Source of the DNA: Elusimicrobia bacterium GWF2_62_30
Lineage (GTDB): Bacteria; Elusimicrobiota; Elusimicrobia; Elusimicrobiales; UBA9959
Length of the DNA: 64,000 nt
Direction: 5' to 3'
NCBI GenBank assembly: GCA_001799995.1
Contig: MGUK01000084.1
Coordinates: 62,001 to 126,000 of the forward strand
A program made the translations under genes and the position numbers. Shown one piece after another: positions 1 to 9,154 of this stretch. The first letter of the stretch is position 1; each line of letters begins with the position of its first letter. A model generated the notes under the pieces. That model was not told the origin of the DNA. It did not search any database and was given only the letters and a program-made list of their open reading frames with translations.

Positions 1-1
1 A

Positions 2-1978
2 CACGATTCCTACTGGGTGGGCATAAACGGTGTGCTCAATTCCGGCATAGCCGGGGTCAAGGGCACGCTGCGCCACCTGGTCTCGGTAAAGAAAGAGGAC
101 CGCGTTGTAGTGGACGACGCGCTGGGCCGCTTCATGGATTCCGTGGTCTGCGAAATGACCGGCTCCGCCGAGGAAGCGGTAAATTACCTCAAGCACATCG
201 GCAAAGGCCGCTGCCGCCTGCTCATCCTCGACCGCGTGCCGCAGGCCGCCTCCCAGGAAGGCTGGCTGCCGCCCGGCGCGCAGCGCGTGCTGGAAAAGAT
301 CTCCTGCGAGCCGCAGTACCAGCCGCTCTTGGCCGCGCTGCTTACCGGGGTTTACGCTTCCGGCGGCGCCGTGCACGGCCCTTTCTGGGTCACCGGCGGC
401 GTGGAAGAAGTGGTCTCCAACGAACCCTACTGGGAGGAAGCCGGGGACCTGAAGGACCAGCTCCGGAAATTCGACGAAGAGAACACGGCATTGGAGGCCG
501 AGAAGGCCGGCCTGCAGCCGCAACTGGAGGCCGCCCGGGCGGCCGGGACCGAAGCGCAGGAGCGCTCGCGCTCCCTGGACATAGAATTCCACAAGAACGA
601 GACCGAAGTCTCCGGCGCGGGCGACGACCTGCGCCTGAAGCGGGAGAACCTGGCGCTGTCCCAGTCCGAGAAGGACAAGGCCGAAGCCGGGATGAGGCAG
701 GCCGAGGCCGAGTTCGCCGTGCTTCAGCAGAGCAAGGCCGAGACCGGCGCGGCTACGGAGGCCAAGCGCTCCGAGCAGATGGCGCTGGGCGCGAAGAAAG
801 AATCTCTGCATAACGCTTTCGCGCAGCAGAAGGAAGATCTGGGCGTGCGCAAGGCCAACCTGGATAATTACCGCCAGACCCTGGACGCCCTCAAAGGCGA
901 GCTGTCCCGCGCCGAAGGCGACCTGGCCTCGCTGACCGAGGAGAAATCACATTTCGAAGAGCGCCGCGGCGAGCTGGCCGGGCGCGAGGAACGCTACCAG
1001 GGCGAGATAGCCTCCTCCAAGGCCCGCCTGGTAGAGCTGATGCACGACCTGGCGGAGAAGGAGGTCATAGACCGCGCGCTCGAGGACGAGCTTAACGAGA
1101 TGCGCGGCGGCATGGCCAGGCTTTACGCCAACCTTAAGGACAACCAGGCCCTGTCCCAGGAGAACGACAAGATCCGCCAGCAGATAGAGACCGAGCTGGC
1201 CACCATAGCCGCCCGGGCCGACGAGACCGCCAAGCGCATGACCGACGAGTTCGGCGTCACTCCCGCCGAGGCCCGCGAAAGGTACGCCGGCATCCAGTCC
1301 GACCATGACCGCGTGCTGTTCCTGCGGCGCCGCATCTCCGAGATGGGCAACGTCAACATGACCGCGCCCGAGGAATACGAGGCCCTGACGCAGCGCTACA
1401 ACTTCATCAATTCGCAGGTGGAGGACCTCAACCGCGCGAAGGCCGACCTGCGCAGCGCCATCAACAAGATCAACGACACCACCCGCGAGAACTTCAAGAT
1501 AACGTTCGACAAGGTGCGGATCTATTTCAAGGAGATCTACTCGCTGCTGTTCAACGGCGGCGAGGCGGACCTGATCCTGACCATGCCCGACAACCTGTTG
1601 GAGACCGGCGTGGAGATACTGGCGCACCCGCCCGGCAAGAAGCTGGTGAGCATCACGCAGCTTTCCGGCGGCGAGAAGGCGCTTACCGCGCTGGCCCTGC
1701 TGTTCAGCTTCTTCCGCGTGAACCCGTCCCCGTTCTGCATCATGGACGAGGCCGACGCCCCGCTGGACGAGGCCAACGTGGAGCGCTTCGTGCGCCTGAT
1801 CCGCGAATTCTCCTCCATGACTCAGTTCATCGTGATCACGCATAACAAGCGCACGATGGAAGCCGCCGACACGCTTTACGGCGTGACGATGGAGGAGCTG
1901 GGAGTCTCGAAACTGATCTCGGTGGACCTCAAGCGGGCGGAAGACCTGGTGGTAAACCGGGAAGAAGTGGGGGTCTGA
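2..1978 (+). CDS. smc: Chromosome segregation protein SMC, C-terminal part (5' end outside window)
   Basis: The reading frame is open from the left edge, so this is the 3' part of a longer gene; the GTG at 17 is only an internal codon. The first ~90 residues match an SMC hinge (GVLNSGIAGVKGTL, then a DDALG segment). About 370 residues of charged, heptad-like coiled coil follow, up to roughly residue 440. The C-terminal ATPase half carries the ABC signature LSGGEKALTALALL and the Walker B DEADAPLD, followed by FIVITHNKRTME. SMC dimers with ScpA/ScpB organise and segregate the chromosome; the N-terminal Walker A half must lie upstream. The next gene starts 5 bases after the stop, so co-transcription is likely. 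Confidence 0.95.
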   Translation, partial: HDSYWVGINGVLNSGIAGVKGTLRHLVSVKKEDRVVVDDALGRFMDSVVCEMTGSAEEAVNYLKHIGKGRCRLLILDRVPQAASQEGWLPPGAQRVLEKISCEPQYQPLLAALLTGVYASGGAVHGPFWVTGGVEEVVSNEPYWEEAGDLKDQLRKFDEENTALEAEKAGLQPQLEAARAAGTEAQERSRSLDIEFHKNETEVSGAGDDLRLKRENLALSQSEKDKAEAGMRQAEAEFAVLQQSKAETGAATEAKRSEQMALGAKKESLHNAFAQQKEDLGVRKANLDNYRQTLDALKGELSRAEGDLASLTEEKSHFEERRGELAGREERYQGEIASSKARLVELMHDLAEKEVIDRALEDELNEMRGGMARLYANLKDNQALSQENDKIRQQIETELATIAARADETAKRMTDEFGVTPAEARERYAGIQSDHDRVLFLRRRISEMGNVNMTAPEEYEALTQRYNFINSQVEDLNRAKADLRSAINKINDTTRENFKITFDKVRIYFKEIYSLLFNGGEADLILTMPDNLLETGVEILAHPPGKKLVSITQLSGGEKALTALALLFSFFRVNPSPFCIMDEADAPLDEANVERFVRLIREFSSMTQFIVITHNKRTMEAADTLYGVTMEELGVSKLISVDLKRAEDLVVNREEVGV

Positions 1979-1983
1979 CAACG

Positions 1984-2718
1984 ATGCGTTACGGCGTATT
2001 CTCCGACGTGCACGGCAACTACGAGGCGTTCAGCGCCGTGCTCGAATTCTACCGTAAGAACGGCGTGGAGAATTACGTCTGCTGCGGCGACATCATCGGC
2101 TACGGGCCCCAGCCGCTGGAGTGCGTGAAGGCCATCTCCGGCCTTAAGAAGCTCCACATCGTGATGGGCAACCATGACGGCGCGCTGGCCGGGCGCATAG
2201 ACATCAAGTGGTTCAACCCGAACGCGATGGCCGCCATAGAGTTCGCCCGCTCCAGGCTGGACGGCCAGGCGCTGGATTTCATAGCGCGCCTGCCCGAAAA
2301 AGTGGAGACCGCCGATTTCACCCTGGTGCACGGCTCCCCGCGCAAGCCGCTCACGGAGTACATGCTCAGCGAGTCCCAGTTCGCCGACAACGCCTCTTCG
2401 TGGAAAGTGTCGCCCTGCTTCATCGGCCACAGCCACATGCCGCTTTACTTCAAGGAAAGAGAAGGCTCCCTGCCGGAGACGGATTTCCTCAAGCCGATGA
2501 TGAAGGTTTCCGCCGAGAACTGCCGGGTCATGTTCAACCCGGGCTCGGTGGGCCAGCCGCGCGACGGAGACCCCAGGGCCTCCTGCGCCGTTTACGATTC
2601 CGATAAAAAAGTGTTCGAGCTTTTCCGGGTTTTCTACAACGTGGAAAACACCCAGAAGCTGATGGGCGAGATGAAGCTGCCGGCCATGCTGGCGGAAAGG
2701 CTGAGTTTTGGATTTTAA
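1984..2718 (+). CDS. Calcineurin-like metallophosphoesterase (YfcE/ApaH-like superfamily)
   Basis: This 244-residue protein has the full dinuclear-metal phosphoesterase set: D8-x-H10 (SDVHGN), D36 in CGD, N63-H64 in GNHD, H116 in VHGSPR, and H149-x-H151 in GHSH. A late FNPGSVGQPRDGDP stretch is typical of the bacterial YfcE/diadenosine tetraphosphatase-like branch. There is no signal peptide, so it is probably cytosolic. The substrate cannot be told from sequence; cyclic nucleotides, dinucleoside polyphosphates and protein phosphates are all possible. It lies 5 bases after smc and 2 bases before a receiver-domain gene, suggesting one transcript. Confidence 0.88.
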   Translation: MRYGVFSDVHGNYEAFSAVLEFYRKNGVENYVCCGDIIGYGPQPLECVKAISGLKKLHIVMGNHDGALAGRIDIKWFNPNAMAAIEFARSRLDGQALDFIARLPEKVETADFTLVHGSPRKPLTEYMLSESQFADNASSWKVSPCFIGHSHMPLYFKEREGSLPETDFLKPMMKVSAENCRVMFNPGSVGQPRDGDPRASCAVYDSDKKVFELFRVFYNVENTQKLMGEMKLPAMLAERLSFGF

Positions 2719-2720
2719 CT

Positions 2721-3128
2721 ATGCCGATGAAAATACTGATAGTGGACGACGATAAGAATTTCATAGATACGCTGGAGGACGGCCTTAAGCTCAAGAACGT
2801 GGAGGCCGAAGTGGCGGTGGCCAAGTCCGCCCGGGAGGCGATGGACGCCCTCGGCCGCGACGTGCCGTCGCTGATCATACTCGACATCCAGCTGCCGGAC
2901 ATGCACGGCGTGGAGTTCCTGCGCGTGATCCGCGACTCCGAGAAGCTTAAAAAAGTGCCGGTGGTCTTCATCTCGGCGAAATATACCGAGCCCGCAGACC
3001 GCTCCGAGGCCATGCTGGCCGGGGCCGGCGCTTTCTTTTCCAAGCCGATTGATATCGATGAGCTTTGGAAAGAAATAAAATACCTGCTTGGCCGCCCTGA
3101 CGGCCAGAGGCTTGACAATCAAAAATAA
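2721..3128 (+). CDS. Single-domain response regulator (CheY-like receiver)
   Basis: This 135-residue protein is a stand-alone receiver. It has the acidic pocket D9-D10-D11, the predicted phospho-acceptor D55 in IILDIQLPDMHG, an S/T switch position in VFISAK, and the conserved lysine in FFSKPID. No output domain follows, so it should act by protein-protein contact or within a phosphorelay. No histidine kinase lies in the window, making it an orphan. ATG codons at 2721 and 2727 are both possible starts. The TTGACA of the trxA promoter lies inside its last codons. Confidence 0.9.
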   Translation: MPMKILIVDDDKNFIDTLEDGLKLKNVEAEVAVAKSAREAMDALGRDVPSLIILDIQLPDMHGVEFLRVIRDSEKLKKVPVVFISAKYTEPADRSEAMLAGAGAFFSKPIDIDELWKEIKYLLGRPDGQRLDNQK

Positions 3129-3140
3129 GTCTTATATTCT
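3112..3140 (+). promoter_or_regulatory. Predicted sigma70-type promoter of trxA
   Basis: A perfect TTGACA occurs at 3112-3117. With a 17-base spacer the -10 is TATTCT (3135-3140); with 15 bases it is TATATT (3133-3138). It sits at the end of the receiver gene, so trxA can be transcribed independently of the smc run. Confidence 0.6.
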
Positions 3141-3184
3141 TGCAGTTGGGGAAGATTTCCGTAATTAAAGCTAAGGAGAGCCAT

Positions 3185-3511
3185 ATGTCAAACGAAATAC
3201 AGCTGACCGATTCCAATTTCGAGCAGGAAGTAGTAAAGAGCGCCCTGCCCGTGCTGGTGGATTTCTGGGCCCCTTGGTGCGGCCCCTGCAAGATGATAGG
3301 CCCGCTCATCGAAGAGCTGGCCACGGAATACGCCGGCAAAGTTAAGGTCTGCAAGCTCAACACCGATGAGGCGCAGGACACGGCTTCCAAGTTCAATATT
3401 TCCGCCATCCCTACCATCCTGCTCTTCAAGGGCGGCAAGGTAGTGCAGGAAATGGTGGGCCTTCAGAAGAAAGACGAGCTGAAGAAACACCTGGACGCGC
3501 TGCTGGCTTAA
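3185..3511 (+). CDS. trxA: Thioredoxin
   Basis: A 108-residue cytosolic disulfide reductase with the canonical active site WAPWCGPCKM near residues 25-35 and the cis-proline region ISAIPTILLFKGGK. The frame can be extended upstream to a TTG at 3140. The ATG at 3185 is chosen because AAGGAG (3173-3178) lies at ideal spacing and the protein then has the normal family length. It probably has its own promoter overlapping the preceding gene. Confidence 0.97.
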   Translation: MSNEIQLTDSNFEQEVVKSALPVLVDFWAPWCGPCKMIGPLIEELATEYAGKVKVCKLNTDEAQDTASKFNISAIPTILLFKGGKVVQEMVGLQKKDELKKHLDALLA

Positions 3512-3523
3512 GCCGCAGAAATT

Positions 3524-3546
3524 GCGCGGGGGCCCGGCCCCCGCGC
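3524..3546. repeat. GC-only palindrome between trxA and polA
   Basis: An exact inverted repeat with 11-base arms around one central base (GCGCGGGGGCC / GGCCCCCGCGC). No T-run follows, so it is not a standard intrinsic terminator. It could stabilise the trxA mRNA end or favour pausing. Confidence 0.5.
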
Positions 3547-3585
3547 GGTCCGTCCGCCGTTCCTCCCGCACAGTTCCCTTTTTAA

Positions 3586-6174
3586 ATGTCAACCAAGCGC
3601 GTTTTTATAATAGACGCACACGCTTTCCTGCACAGGAGCTACCACGCCCTGCCCAAGTTCTCCACCTCCAAAGGCGAGGAGGTGGGGGCCCTTTTCGGCT
3701 TTCTGCGGCTGCTGCTCAAGATCCTGCGCGAGCGTAAGCCCGAGTATGTGGCGGTCTGCTTCGACTCCAAGGGCGGCAGTTTCCGCGACGAACTGTACGG
3801 GGACTACAAGGCCAACCGCTCCGAGACAGAGCCGGGCCTGGTCGGGCAGCTCAATACCGCGCGCGACCTGGTTAAAGCGATAGGCCTCAAAGGCGTGTAC
3901 CTGAAAGGTTACGAAGCTGACGACCTGATAGCCACGCTGGCGCGCCGCGCCGGGCAAGCCGGCCTGGAAGCCGTGATAGTTTCCGGCGACAAGGACGCGG
4001 CGCAGCTGGTGGGGGAGCGCGTAAAGATGTGGGACGGCTCCTCCCCCGATTTCACCGGGCCGGAGGCCGTGGAGAAGAAATACGGCCTGCCCCCGGGCCT
4101 GCTGCCGGATTATTTCGCGCTTACCGGGGATTCCTCCGACAACGTGCCCGGCGTAGCCGGCGTGGGCCCGAAAAGCGCCGCCAAGCTGGTGCAGACCTAC
4201 GGCCCGCTGGAAAAGATCCTGGCGGCCGCCCTGGACCCCGCGCTGGTGGCCGCCGACAAGGCGCTGGCCAAGGTGGCCAAGGATATGGAGAACGCCCGGC
4301 TTTCGCGCCGGCTGGTCTCGCTGGAGGCCGACGCGCCGGTGGAAGAGGGCCTGGAGCTATTCAGGCCCGCCGCCCCCGGAGGGGCGGAGCTGGAAGAGAT
4401 GGCCCGCCGCCTTGAATTCAAGGACCTGGCGGCGCTGTCCGCCGCGGGCCCCGCGCCGGTGCGCGACGCGGCGCCTCTCCCGCCGGTGAGAACCCCGGAG
4501 GAAATATTGCCCGCCCTGGCCGGCTCCGCGTCCTTCGCGGCTTTCGAGGACGCGCTGGCCATAGGCTCCGGTAAAGGAGTCTGCTTCCTGCGGCCCGGCG
4601 CTTTCTCCGCCGAAGTTTCTCAGGCGGCCGCGCGCCTCCTGGCCGACAAAAATATCCATAAAGCCGTGTACGGCCTCAAGTCCGTGATGCGGGCACTCGA
4701 CCTGCCGCCCGGCTATACGCCGGAGAATTTCATGGACGCCGAAGCCGCCGCCGCGCTGCTCTCCGCCGGTGCCCGCGGCAGTACCCTGCCGCAGCTGGCG
4801 TTCGAAAGGCTGGGCCTGCCCCTGCAGCTGCCCGGCTCCGAAGAGGAGAAGGCCCAGGCCTGCGGCGCGCTGGAAGAACTTTCCCGGAAACTCCGTGAGG
4901 AACTGGAGAAAAGCGGGATGTGGAACGTTTATTCGGAACTGGAGCTGCCGCTGCTGCCCGTGGTCTTCGCCATGGAGCGCGCCGGCACCGCCGCGGATTC
5001 GGCCCTGCTGGGCGAACTCTCCTCCCGCTTCGAAAAGAAACTGGCCGAACTCCAGGCGCAGGCCGAACAGCTGACCGGCGCGGAGATCAACCTCAATTCC
5101 CCGAAGCAGGTGGGCTTCCTGCTGTATGAAAAGCTCAACCTGGGCCTGGGCGAGGCGCAGAAAAAACAGTTCAAGAACAAGGACGGCGGCTATTCCACCG
5201 GGGAAGAAGCCCTGCAGTACCTGAAGGCCGCCCACCCGGTGGTGCCGCTGCTGCTGGAGTTCAGGGAGATCTCCAAGCTCAAGTCCTCGTTCGTGGACAA
5301 CCTGCTGGCCGCTACCGGGCCCGACGGGCGCCTACATACCACTTTCGACCAGCTGGGCACCGCCACCGGGCGCTTCTCCAGCTCCAAGCCCAACCTGCAG
5401 AACATCCCGGTGCGCTCCGAGGCCGGCCTGCTGGTGCGCAAATGCTTTACCGCGGCGGAGGGCTTCACCCTGCTCAGCGCCGACTATTCTCAGATAGACC
5501 TGCGGGTGCTGGCGCACCTTTCCCTGGACGCCAACCTGGTCTCGGCTTTCAGGCACGGCGAAGATATCCACGCGCGCACGGCGTCCGAAGTGTTCAATTG
5601 CGCCCCTGAATTCGTAACCCCCGAGATGCGCCGCGCCGCCAAGGCCATAAATTTCGGCATCGTCTACGGCCAGACGGCGCAGGGGCTTTCCCGCGAGCTG
5701 GGCATAAGCCGCACCGAAGCTGCTGACTATATAAAGCACTATTTCGAAGCCTGTCCCGGGGTGAAGGCCTGGAGCGAAAAGACCGTGGAGGAGGCCAAGA
5801 AGAACGGCTTCGTGACCACGTTCACCGGCCGCCGGCGCCCGCTGCCCGAGCTGGCCGCCTCCAACCCGCACCTGCGCGGCTTCGCCGAAAGGGCGGCCGT
5901 GAACACCCCGGTACAGGGCGGTTCGGCGGAGATCATAAAAAAGGCCATGCTGCGCATTGCCCCGCTCATAAAAGGCTCGCGCGACATAATAATGCTGCTG
6001 CAGGTGCACGACGAACTGGTTTTTGAGGTGCGCGGCGCCCGCCTGGCAGAGGCCGCTCTCCTTATTAAGAGGGAAATGGAAAGCGCCTATGAACTGGCCG
6101 TGCCGCTGAAAGCGGACCTGAAGACCGGCCCCAACTGGCGGGATATGAAGAAGTACGCCGGGGGCGGGAACTGA
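3586..6174 (+). CDS. polA: DNA polymerase I
   Basis: An 862-residue family A polymerase with three regions. The 5' nuclease (about 1-290) shows GYEADDLIATLA and GDSSDNVPGVAGVGPK. The middle domain occupies about 300-460. The polymerase domain has motif A DYSQIDLRVLAHL near 633, motif B RRAAKAINFGIVYGQ near 685-697, and motif C QVHDELVFE near 809. The middle 3'-5' exonuclease domain lacks the DxE motif and the later catalytic Asp (YGLKSVMRAL where family members have a D), so proofreading is probably lost, as in Taq polymerase. It acts in Okazaki fragment maturation and repair. No Shine-Dalgarno is visible before the ATG. The stop overlaps the next start by one base. Confidence 0.97.
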   Translation: MSTKRVFIIDAHAFLHRSYHALPKFSTSKGEEVGALFGFLRLLLKILRERKPEYVAVCFDSKGGSFRDELYGDYKANRSETEPGLVGQLNTARDLVKAIGLKGVYLKGYEADDLIATLARRAGQAGLEAVIVSGDKDAAQLVGERVKMWDGSSPDFTGPEAVEKKYGLPPGLLPDYFALTGDSSDNVPGVAGVGPKSAAKLVQTYGPLEKILAAALDPALVAADKALAKVAKDMENARLSRRLVSLEADAPVEEGLELFRPAAPGGAELEEMARRLEFKDLAALSAAGPAPVRDAAPLPPVRTPEEILPALAGSASFAAFEDALAIGSGKGVCFLRPGAFSAEVSQAAARLLADKNIHKAVYGLKSVMRALDLPPGYTPENFMDAEAAAALLSAGARGSTLPQLAFERLGLPLQLPGSEEEKAQACGALEELSRKLREELEKSGMWNVYSELELPLLPVVFAMERAGTAADSALLGELSSRFEKKLAELQAQAEQLTGAEINLNSPKQVGFLLYEKLNLGLGEAQKKQFKNKDGGYSTGEEALQYLKAAHPVVPLLLEFREISKLKSSFVDNLLAATGPDGRLHTTFDQLGTATGRFSSSKPNLQNIPVRSEAGLLVRKCFTAAEGFTLLSADYSQIDLRVLAHLSLDANLVSAFRHGEDIHARTASEVFNCAPEFVTPEMRRAAKAINFGIVYGQTAQGLSRELGISRTEAADYIKHYFEACPGVKAWSEKTVEEAKKNGFVTTFTGRRRPLPELAASNPHLRGFAERAAVNTPVQGGSAEIIKKAMLRIAPLIKGSRDIIMLLQVHDELVFEVRGARLAEAALLIKREMESAYELAVPLKADLKTGPNWRDMKKYAGGGN

Positions 6175-6941
6175 TGCGCGGGCTGGCCAGGCTGGGGCTC
6201 ACTCCGTTCGGCGAACTGCCGCCCGTCACGCGCTGGCTGGCGGCTTCCTTCCTGGCCGGCTGGCTCTGTTACCTGGTCTTCGGCTTCAGGCTTACCTTTT
6301 ACTTCGGCCTGGTCCCGTTCAACGTCACCGGGCAGTACTGGCTCTGGCAGACCGTCACGTATCTCTTCATCCACGGCGGCTTCTGGCATTTCCTTTTCAA
6401 CGCGCTGATGCTCTGGATGCTGGGCGGCATGCTGGAAGCGGAGATGGGGTCCAGGAAATTCCTGCTCTATTTCCTGGTCTGCGGCGCGGCCGCCGCGCTG
6501 GTGACGGTGGCCTTTGCTCCCGCCTCTGACGCTTTGAGGCCCGTGGTAGGCGCCTCGGGGGCGATATTCGCGCTGCTGGCGGCTTTCGCCTTCCTGCATC
6601 CGGACATGACGGTCTATGTCTATTTCCTTTTCCCGATGCGCGCCAGGACCATGGCCCTGCTGCTGGGGCTGCTGGAATTCGCCCTGAGCTTTTCCCGGCA
6701 GGGGTCCATGGTCTCCAATATCACGCACCTGGGCGGGCTGGTGGCCGGTTTTGCCTGGCTGTGGACCGAACGCCGCCTGGCAGCCGCCGCGCGGGAGCGG
6801 GTGGTGCCTGACCCCGCGGCCGTTGAGCAGGCCGAGATAGACCGCCTGCTGGAGAAGATCTCGAAGCACGGCCAGGCCTCCCTGAGCGCCGCGGAGCTGG
6901 CGCGCCTCGACGACTACGCAAAAAAAGGCGGGCACGCGTGA
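6174..6941 (+). CDS. Rhomboid family intramembrane serine protease
   Basis: A 255-residue protein with about six hydrophobic segments. The catalytic dyad is visible: S128 in VGASGAIF and H185 in NITHLGGLVAG. The family HGGFWHFLFN segment contributes the oxyanion-side histidine and asparagine. The cytosolic C-terminus (EIDRLLEKISKHGQASLS, then DDYAKK) resembles the small domain found at the end of many bacterial rhomboids. It cleaves transmembrane substrates within the inner membrane; the substrate is unknown. It overlaps polA by one base and coaE by four, so the three genes are translationally linked. Confidence 0.93.
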   Translation: MRGLARLGLTPFGELPPVTRWLAASFLAGWLCYLVFGFRLTFYFGLVPFNVTGQYWLWQTVTYLFIHGGFWHFLFNALMLWMLGGMLEAEMGSRKFLLYFLVCGAAAALVTVAFAPASDALRPVVGASGAIFALLAAFAFLHPDMTVYVYFLFPMRARTMALLLGLLEFALSFSRQGSMVSNITHLGGLVAGFAWLWTERRLAAAARERVVPDPAAVEQAEIDRLLEKISKHGQASLSAAELARLDDYAKKGGHA

Positions 6942-7582
6942 ATAAGGAGCTGGAAAAGTGGAAAAAGAGGCTGGCCGCCGTCAGGGGGAAGACCCTTATA
7001 GGGCTTACCGGCCCTATCGCCTCGGGGAAAAGCCTGGCGCTGGACTGCTTCAGGAAGGAAGGCGCGCTGTGCATTTCGGCCGACGCCGTTGCCGCGGAGG
7101 TGTTGACATCTCCCGCCTGTTATAATAGAATTCTACTGAAGTTCGGTACTAGAACAATCCTGACAAACGGTTTCCTGGACAAAGAACGGCTTGCCGCTGA
7201 GATCTTTAGCGCTCCGGCAAAACGCAAGTGGCTTGAGAGTCTGCTCCACCCAGAGATTTTAAAGAGAATTCATTCTTTAACGACAAAATCCCGGAAAAAA
7301 GTTGTGGTAGTGGAAGCGCCCCTGCTTTTTGAAGCCGGGCTTGCGGGTTGTTTTACTATTACCATTTGTCTGTCCGCCCCTGAAAAAGAACTGCGCAGGC
7401 GCGCAATGGGGCGGGGCTGGACCAGGGCGCAGTACCTGGCCAGGGCGAAGGCCCAGCTGGGCGCGCCGGAAAAATACGCGCTGGCCGACCTAACGCTGGA
7501 TAACGGCGGGAAGCCCGGAGACCTGCGCAAGAGAGTAAGAGCTTTATACCGCTTTATCAATAACGCGGCTGGAGAAAACTAA
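6938..7582 (+). CDS. coaE: Dephospho-CoA kinase
   Basis: A 214-residue P-loop kinase catalysing the last step of coenzyme A synthesis. The P-loop GPIASGKS lies near residues 25-32. [10 protein letters not shown] and the central [12 protein letters not shown] are family features, as is the C-terminal LDNGG segment. The GTG start overlaps the rhomboid gene by four bases. The middle of the gene (about 7100-7380) is clearly more AT-rich than its flanks and contains promoter-like motifs. The protein remains in frame and motif-complete, so the gene looks intact. Confidence 0.92.
   Translation: MNKELEKWKKRLAAVRGKTLIGLTGPIASGKSLALDCFRKEGALCISADAVAAEVLTSPACYNRILLKFGTRTILTNGFLDKERLAAEIFSAPAKRKWLESLLHPEILKRIHSLTTKSRKKVVVVEAPLLFEAGLAGCFTITICLSAPEKELRRRAMGRGWTRAQYLARAKAQLGAPEKYALADLTLDNGGKPGDLRKRVRALYRFINNAAGEN
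7118..7126 (+). promoter_or_regulatory. Possible internal extended -10 promoter inside coaE
   Basis: TGTTATAAT fits the TGn-TATAAT extended -10 form. A TTGACA at 7103-7108 is only 12 bases away, too close to pair as a normal -35. If used, it would transcribe rho and genes downstream from within coaE. Confidence 0.35.
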
Positions 7583-7583
7583 C

Positions 7584-9146
7584 ATGATGGATCAACAGGA
7601 ACGGGGCGACAGATATTCAAGACCGGCCGGCGGCGGCAGGGGCGGCGGCAGGCCGAGACGCTTTCATGGCAGGCCGGACGGCGGACATTCCGGCAACGGG
7701 AACGGCAACGGGAACGTTAACGGCAATGTCGGCAGGCCCCAGGGCGACCCCCAGATGCAGGCGGGGGGACAGAACATGCCGGGAACGCAGGACGAGACAG
7801 CAAGGAGAAACGAACAAATGGAAAACAACAGGACGCCCGGCCAGGCGCAGACGCCGCCCCAGCCCCAGAACAGCAATTTGCCTAAAGTAGATATGACGGC
7901 CATGACGAAGATGACCGTGGCCGAGCTGGTGAAGATAGCCGAGCAGTTCAACCTGGAAGGCGTGGCCAGCCTGCGCAAGCAGGAACTGATCGGCAAGATC
8001 ATGGAAGCCCAGGCCAAGCAGAACGGCATCGTCCAGGGCGTGGGCGTGCTGGAAATACTTCCCGACGGCTTCGGCTTTCTCCGGTCCCAGGAATACAATT
8101 ACCTTTCCAGCCATGAAGACATCTATGTCTCCCCTTCGCAGATAAAGAAGCTGGGCCTGCGCAAAGGCGACTACGTCAACGGCCTGATCCGGCCCCCCAA
8201 GGACGGCGAGCGCTTTTTCGCGCTGCTGCAGGTGAAGACCGTCAACGGCATAGAGATAGAGAAGATAGGCCACAGGCCGCTCTTCGACAACCTTACCCCG
8301 CTGCACCCCAACAAGCGCTTTACGCTTGAGACCGCGAAAACCGAAATGACCGGCCGCGTGATCGACCTGATCGTGCCCGTGGGCAAAGGCCAGCGCCAGC
8401 TCATCGTGGCCGCGCCCAAGACCGGCAAGACCATGATCCTGCAGCGCATCGCCAATTCCCTGGCCACCAACCATCCCGAGATCGAGCTGATAGTGCTCCT
8501 GATCGACGAGCGCCCCGAGGAAGTCACCGACATGAAGCGCTCCGTCAGGGGCGAAGTGCTGGCTTCCACCTTCGACGAGCCGGCCGACCGCCACGTGCAG
8601 GTGGCCGAGATCGTGCTTGAAAAGGCCAAGCGCCTTACCGAGCACGGCAAGGACGTGGTGGTGCTGCTGGACTCGATCACGCGCCTTGCCCGCGCCTACA
8701 ATACCGTGGCGCCGTCCTCCGGCCGCGTGCTTTCCGGCGGTCTTGAATCCACCTCCCTCCAGCGGCCCAAGCGCTTCTTCGGCGCGGCCCGCAATATTGA
8801 GGAAGGCGGCTCCCTGACCATCATCGCCACCGCCCTCGTCGAGACCGGCAGCCGCATGGACGACGTTATCTTCGAGGAATTCAAAGGTACCGGCAACTCG
8901 GAAATTTACCTGGAGCGCAAGCTGGCCGACCGCCGCGTGTTCCCGGCCATCGACATCAACCGCACCTCTACCCGCAAGGAAGAGCTGCTGATGAGCGAGG
9001 ACGAGCTCAACAAGGTCTGGATCCTGCGCAAGGTGCTGGCTCCGCTGTCGCCTATCGATTCGCTGGAGCTGCTGATCTCGAAGCTCTCCGCCACCAAATC
9101 CAACAAGGACTTCCTGCGCTCCATGGAGATGGGGTCCGACAGGTAA
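7584..9146 (+). CDS. rho: Transcription termination factor Rho
   Basis: A 520-residue hexameric RNA helicase that ends transcripts. A low-complexity N-terminal extension (about 1-105) is rich in Gly, Asn, Arg and Gln, with GNGN repeats and RGG-like pieces. The Rho N-terminal segment [15 protein letters not shown] and the RNA-binding cold-shock-like domain (about 150-230) follow. The ATPase core has Walker A APKTGKT near 277-283, Walker [16 protein letters not shown], and the hexamer Q/R-loop parts [13 protein letters not shown]. Known Rho proteins with such inserts show altered RNA binding or phase separation, but that is not shown here. The start lies one base after coaE. Confidence 0.97.
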   Translation: MMDQQERGDRYSRPAGGGRGGGRPRRFHGRPDGGHSGNGNGNGNVNGNVGRPQGDPQMQAGGQNMPGTQDETARRNEQMENNRTPGQAQTPPQPQNSNLPKVDMTAMTKMTVAELVKIAEQFNLEGVASLRKQELIGKIMEAQAKQNGIVQGVGVLEILPDGFGFLRSQEYNYLSSHEDIYVSPSQIKKLGLRKGDYVNGLIRPPKDGERFFALLQVKTVNGIEIEKIGHRPLFDNLTPLHPNKRFTLETAKTEMTGRVIDLIVPVGKGQRQLIVAAPKTGKTMILQRIANSLATNHPEIELIVLLIDERPEEVTDMKRSVRGEVLASTFDEPADRHVQVAEIVLEKAKRLTEHGKDVVVLLDSITRLARAYNTVAPSSGRVLSGGLESTSLQRPKRFFGAARNIEEGGSLTIIATALVETGSRMDDVIFEEFKGTGNSEIYLERKLADRRVFPAIDINRTSTRKEELLMSEDELNKVWILRKVLAPLSPIDSLELLISKLSATKSNKDFLRSMEMGSDR

Positions 9147-9154
9147 GGGAAGCG

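Noticed and set aside
3524-3546. The GC palindrome after trxA as an intrinsic terminator
   Set aside because: No T-run follows the stem; it was recorded only as a palindrome.
7103-7126. TTGACA and TATAAT in coaE as one standard promoter
   Set aside because: The spacer is 12 bases, too short for a sigma70 pair. Only the extended -10 reading was kept, at low confidence.
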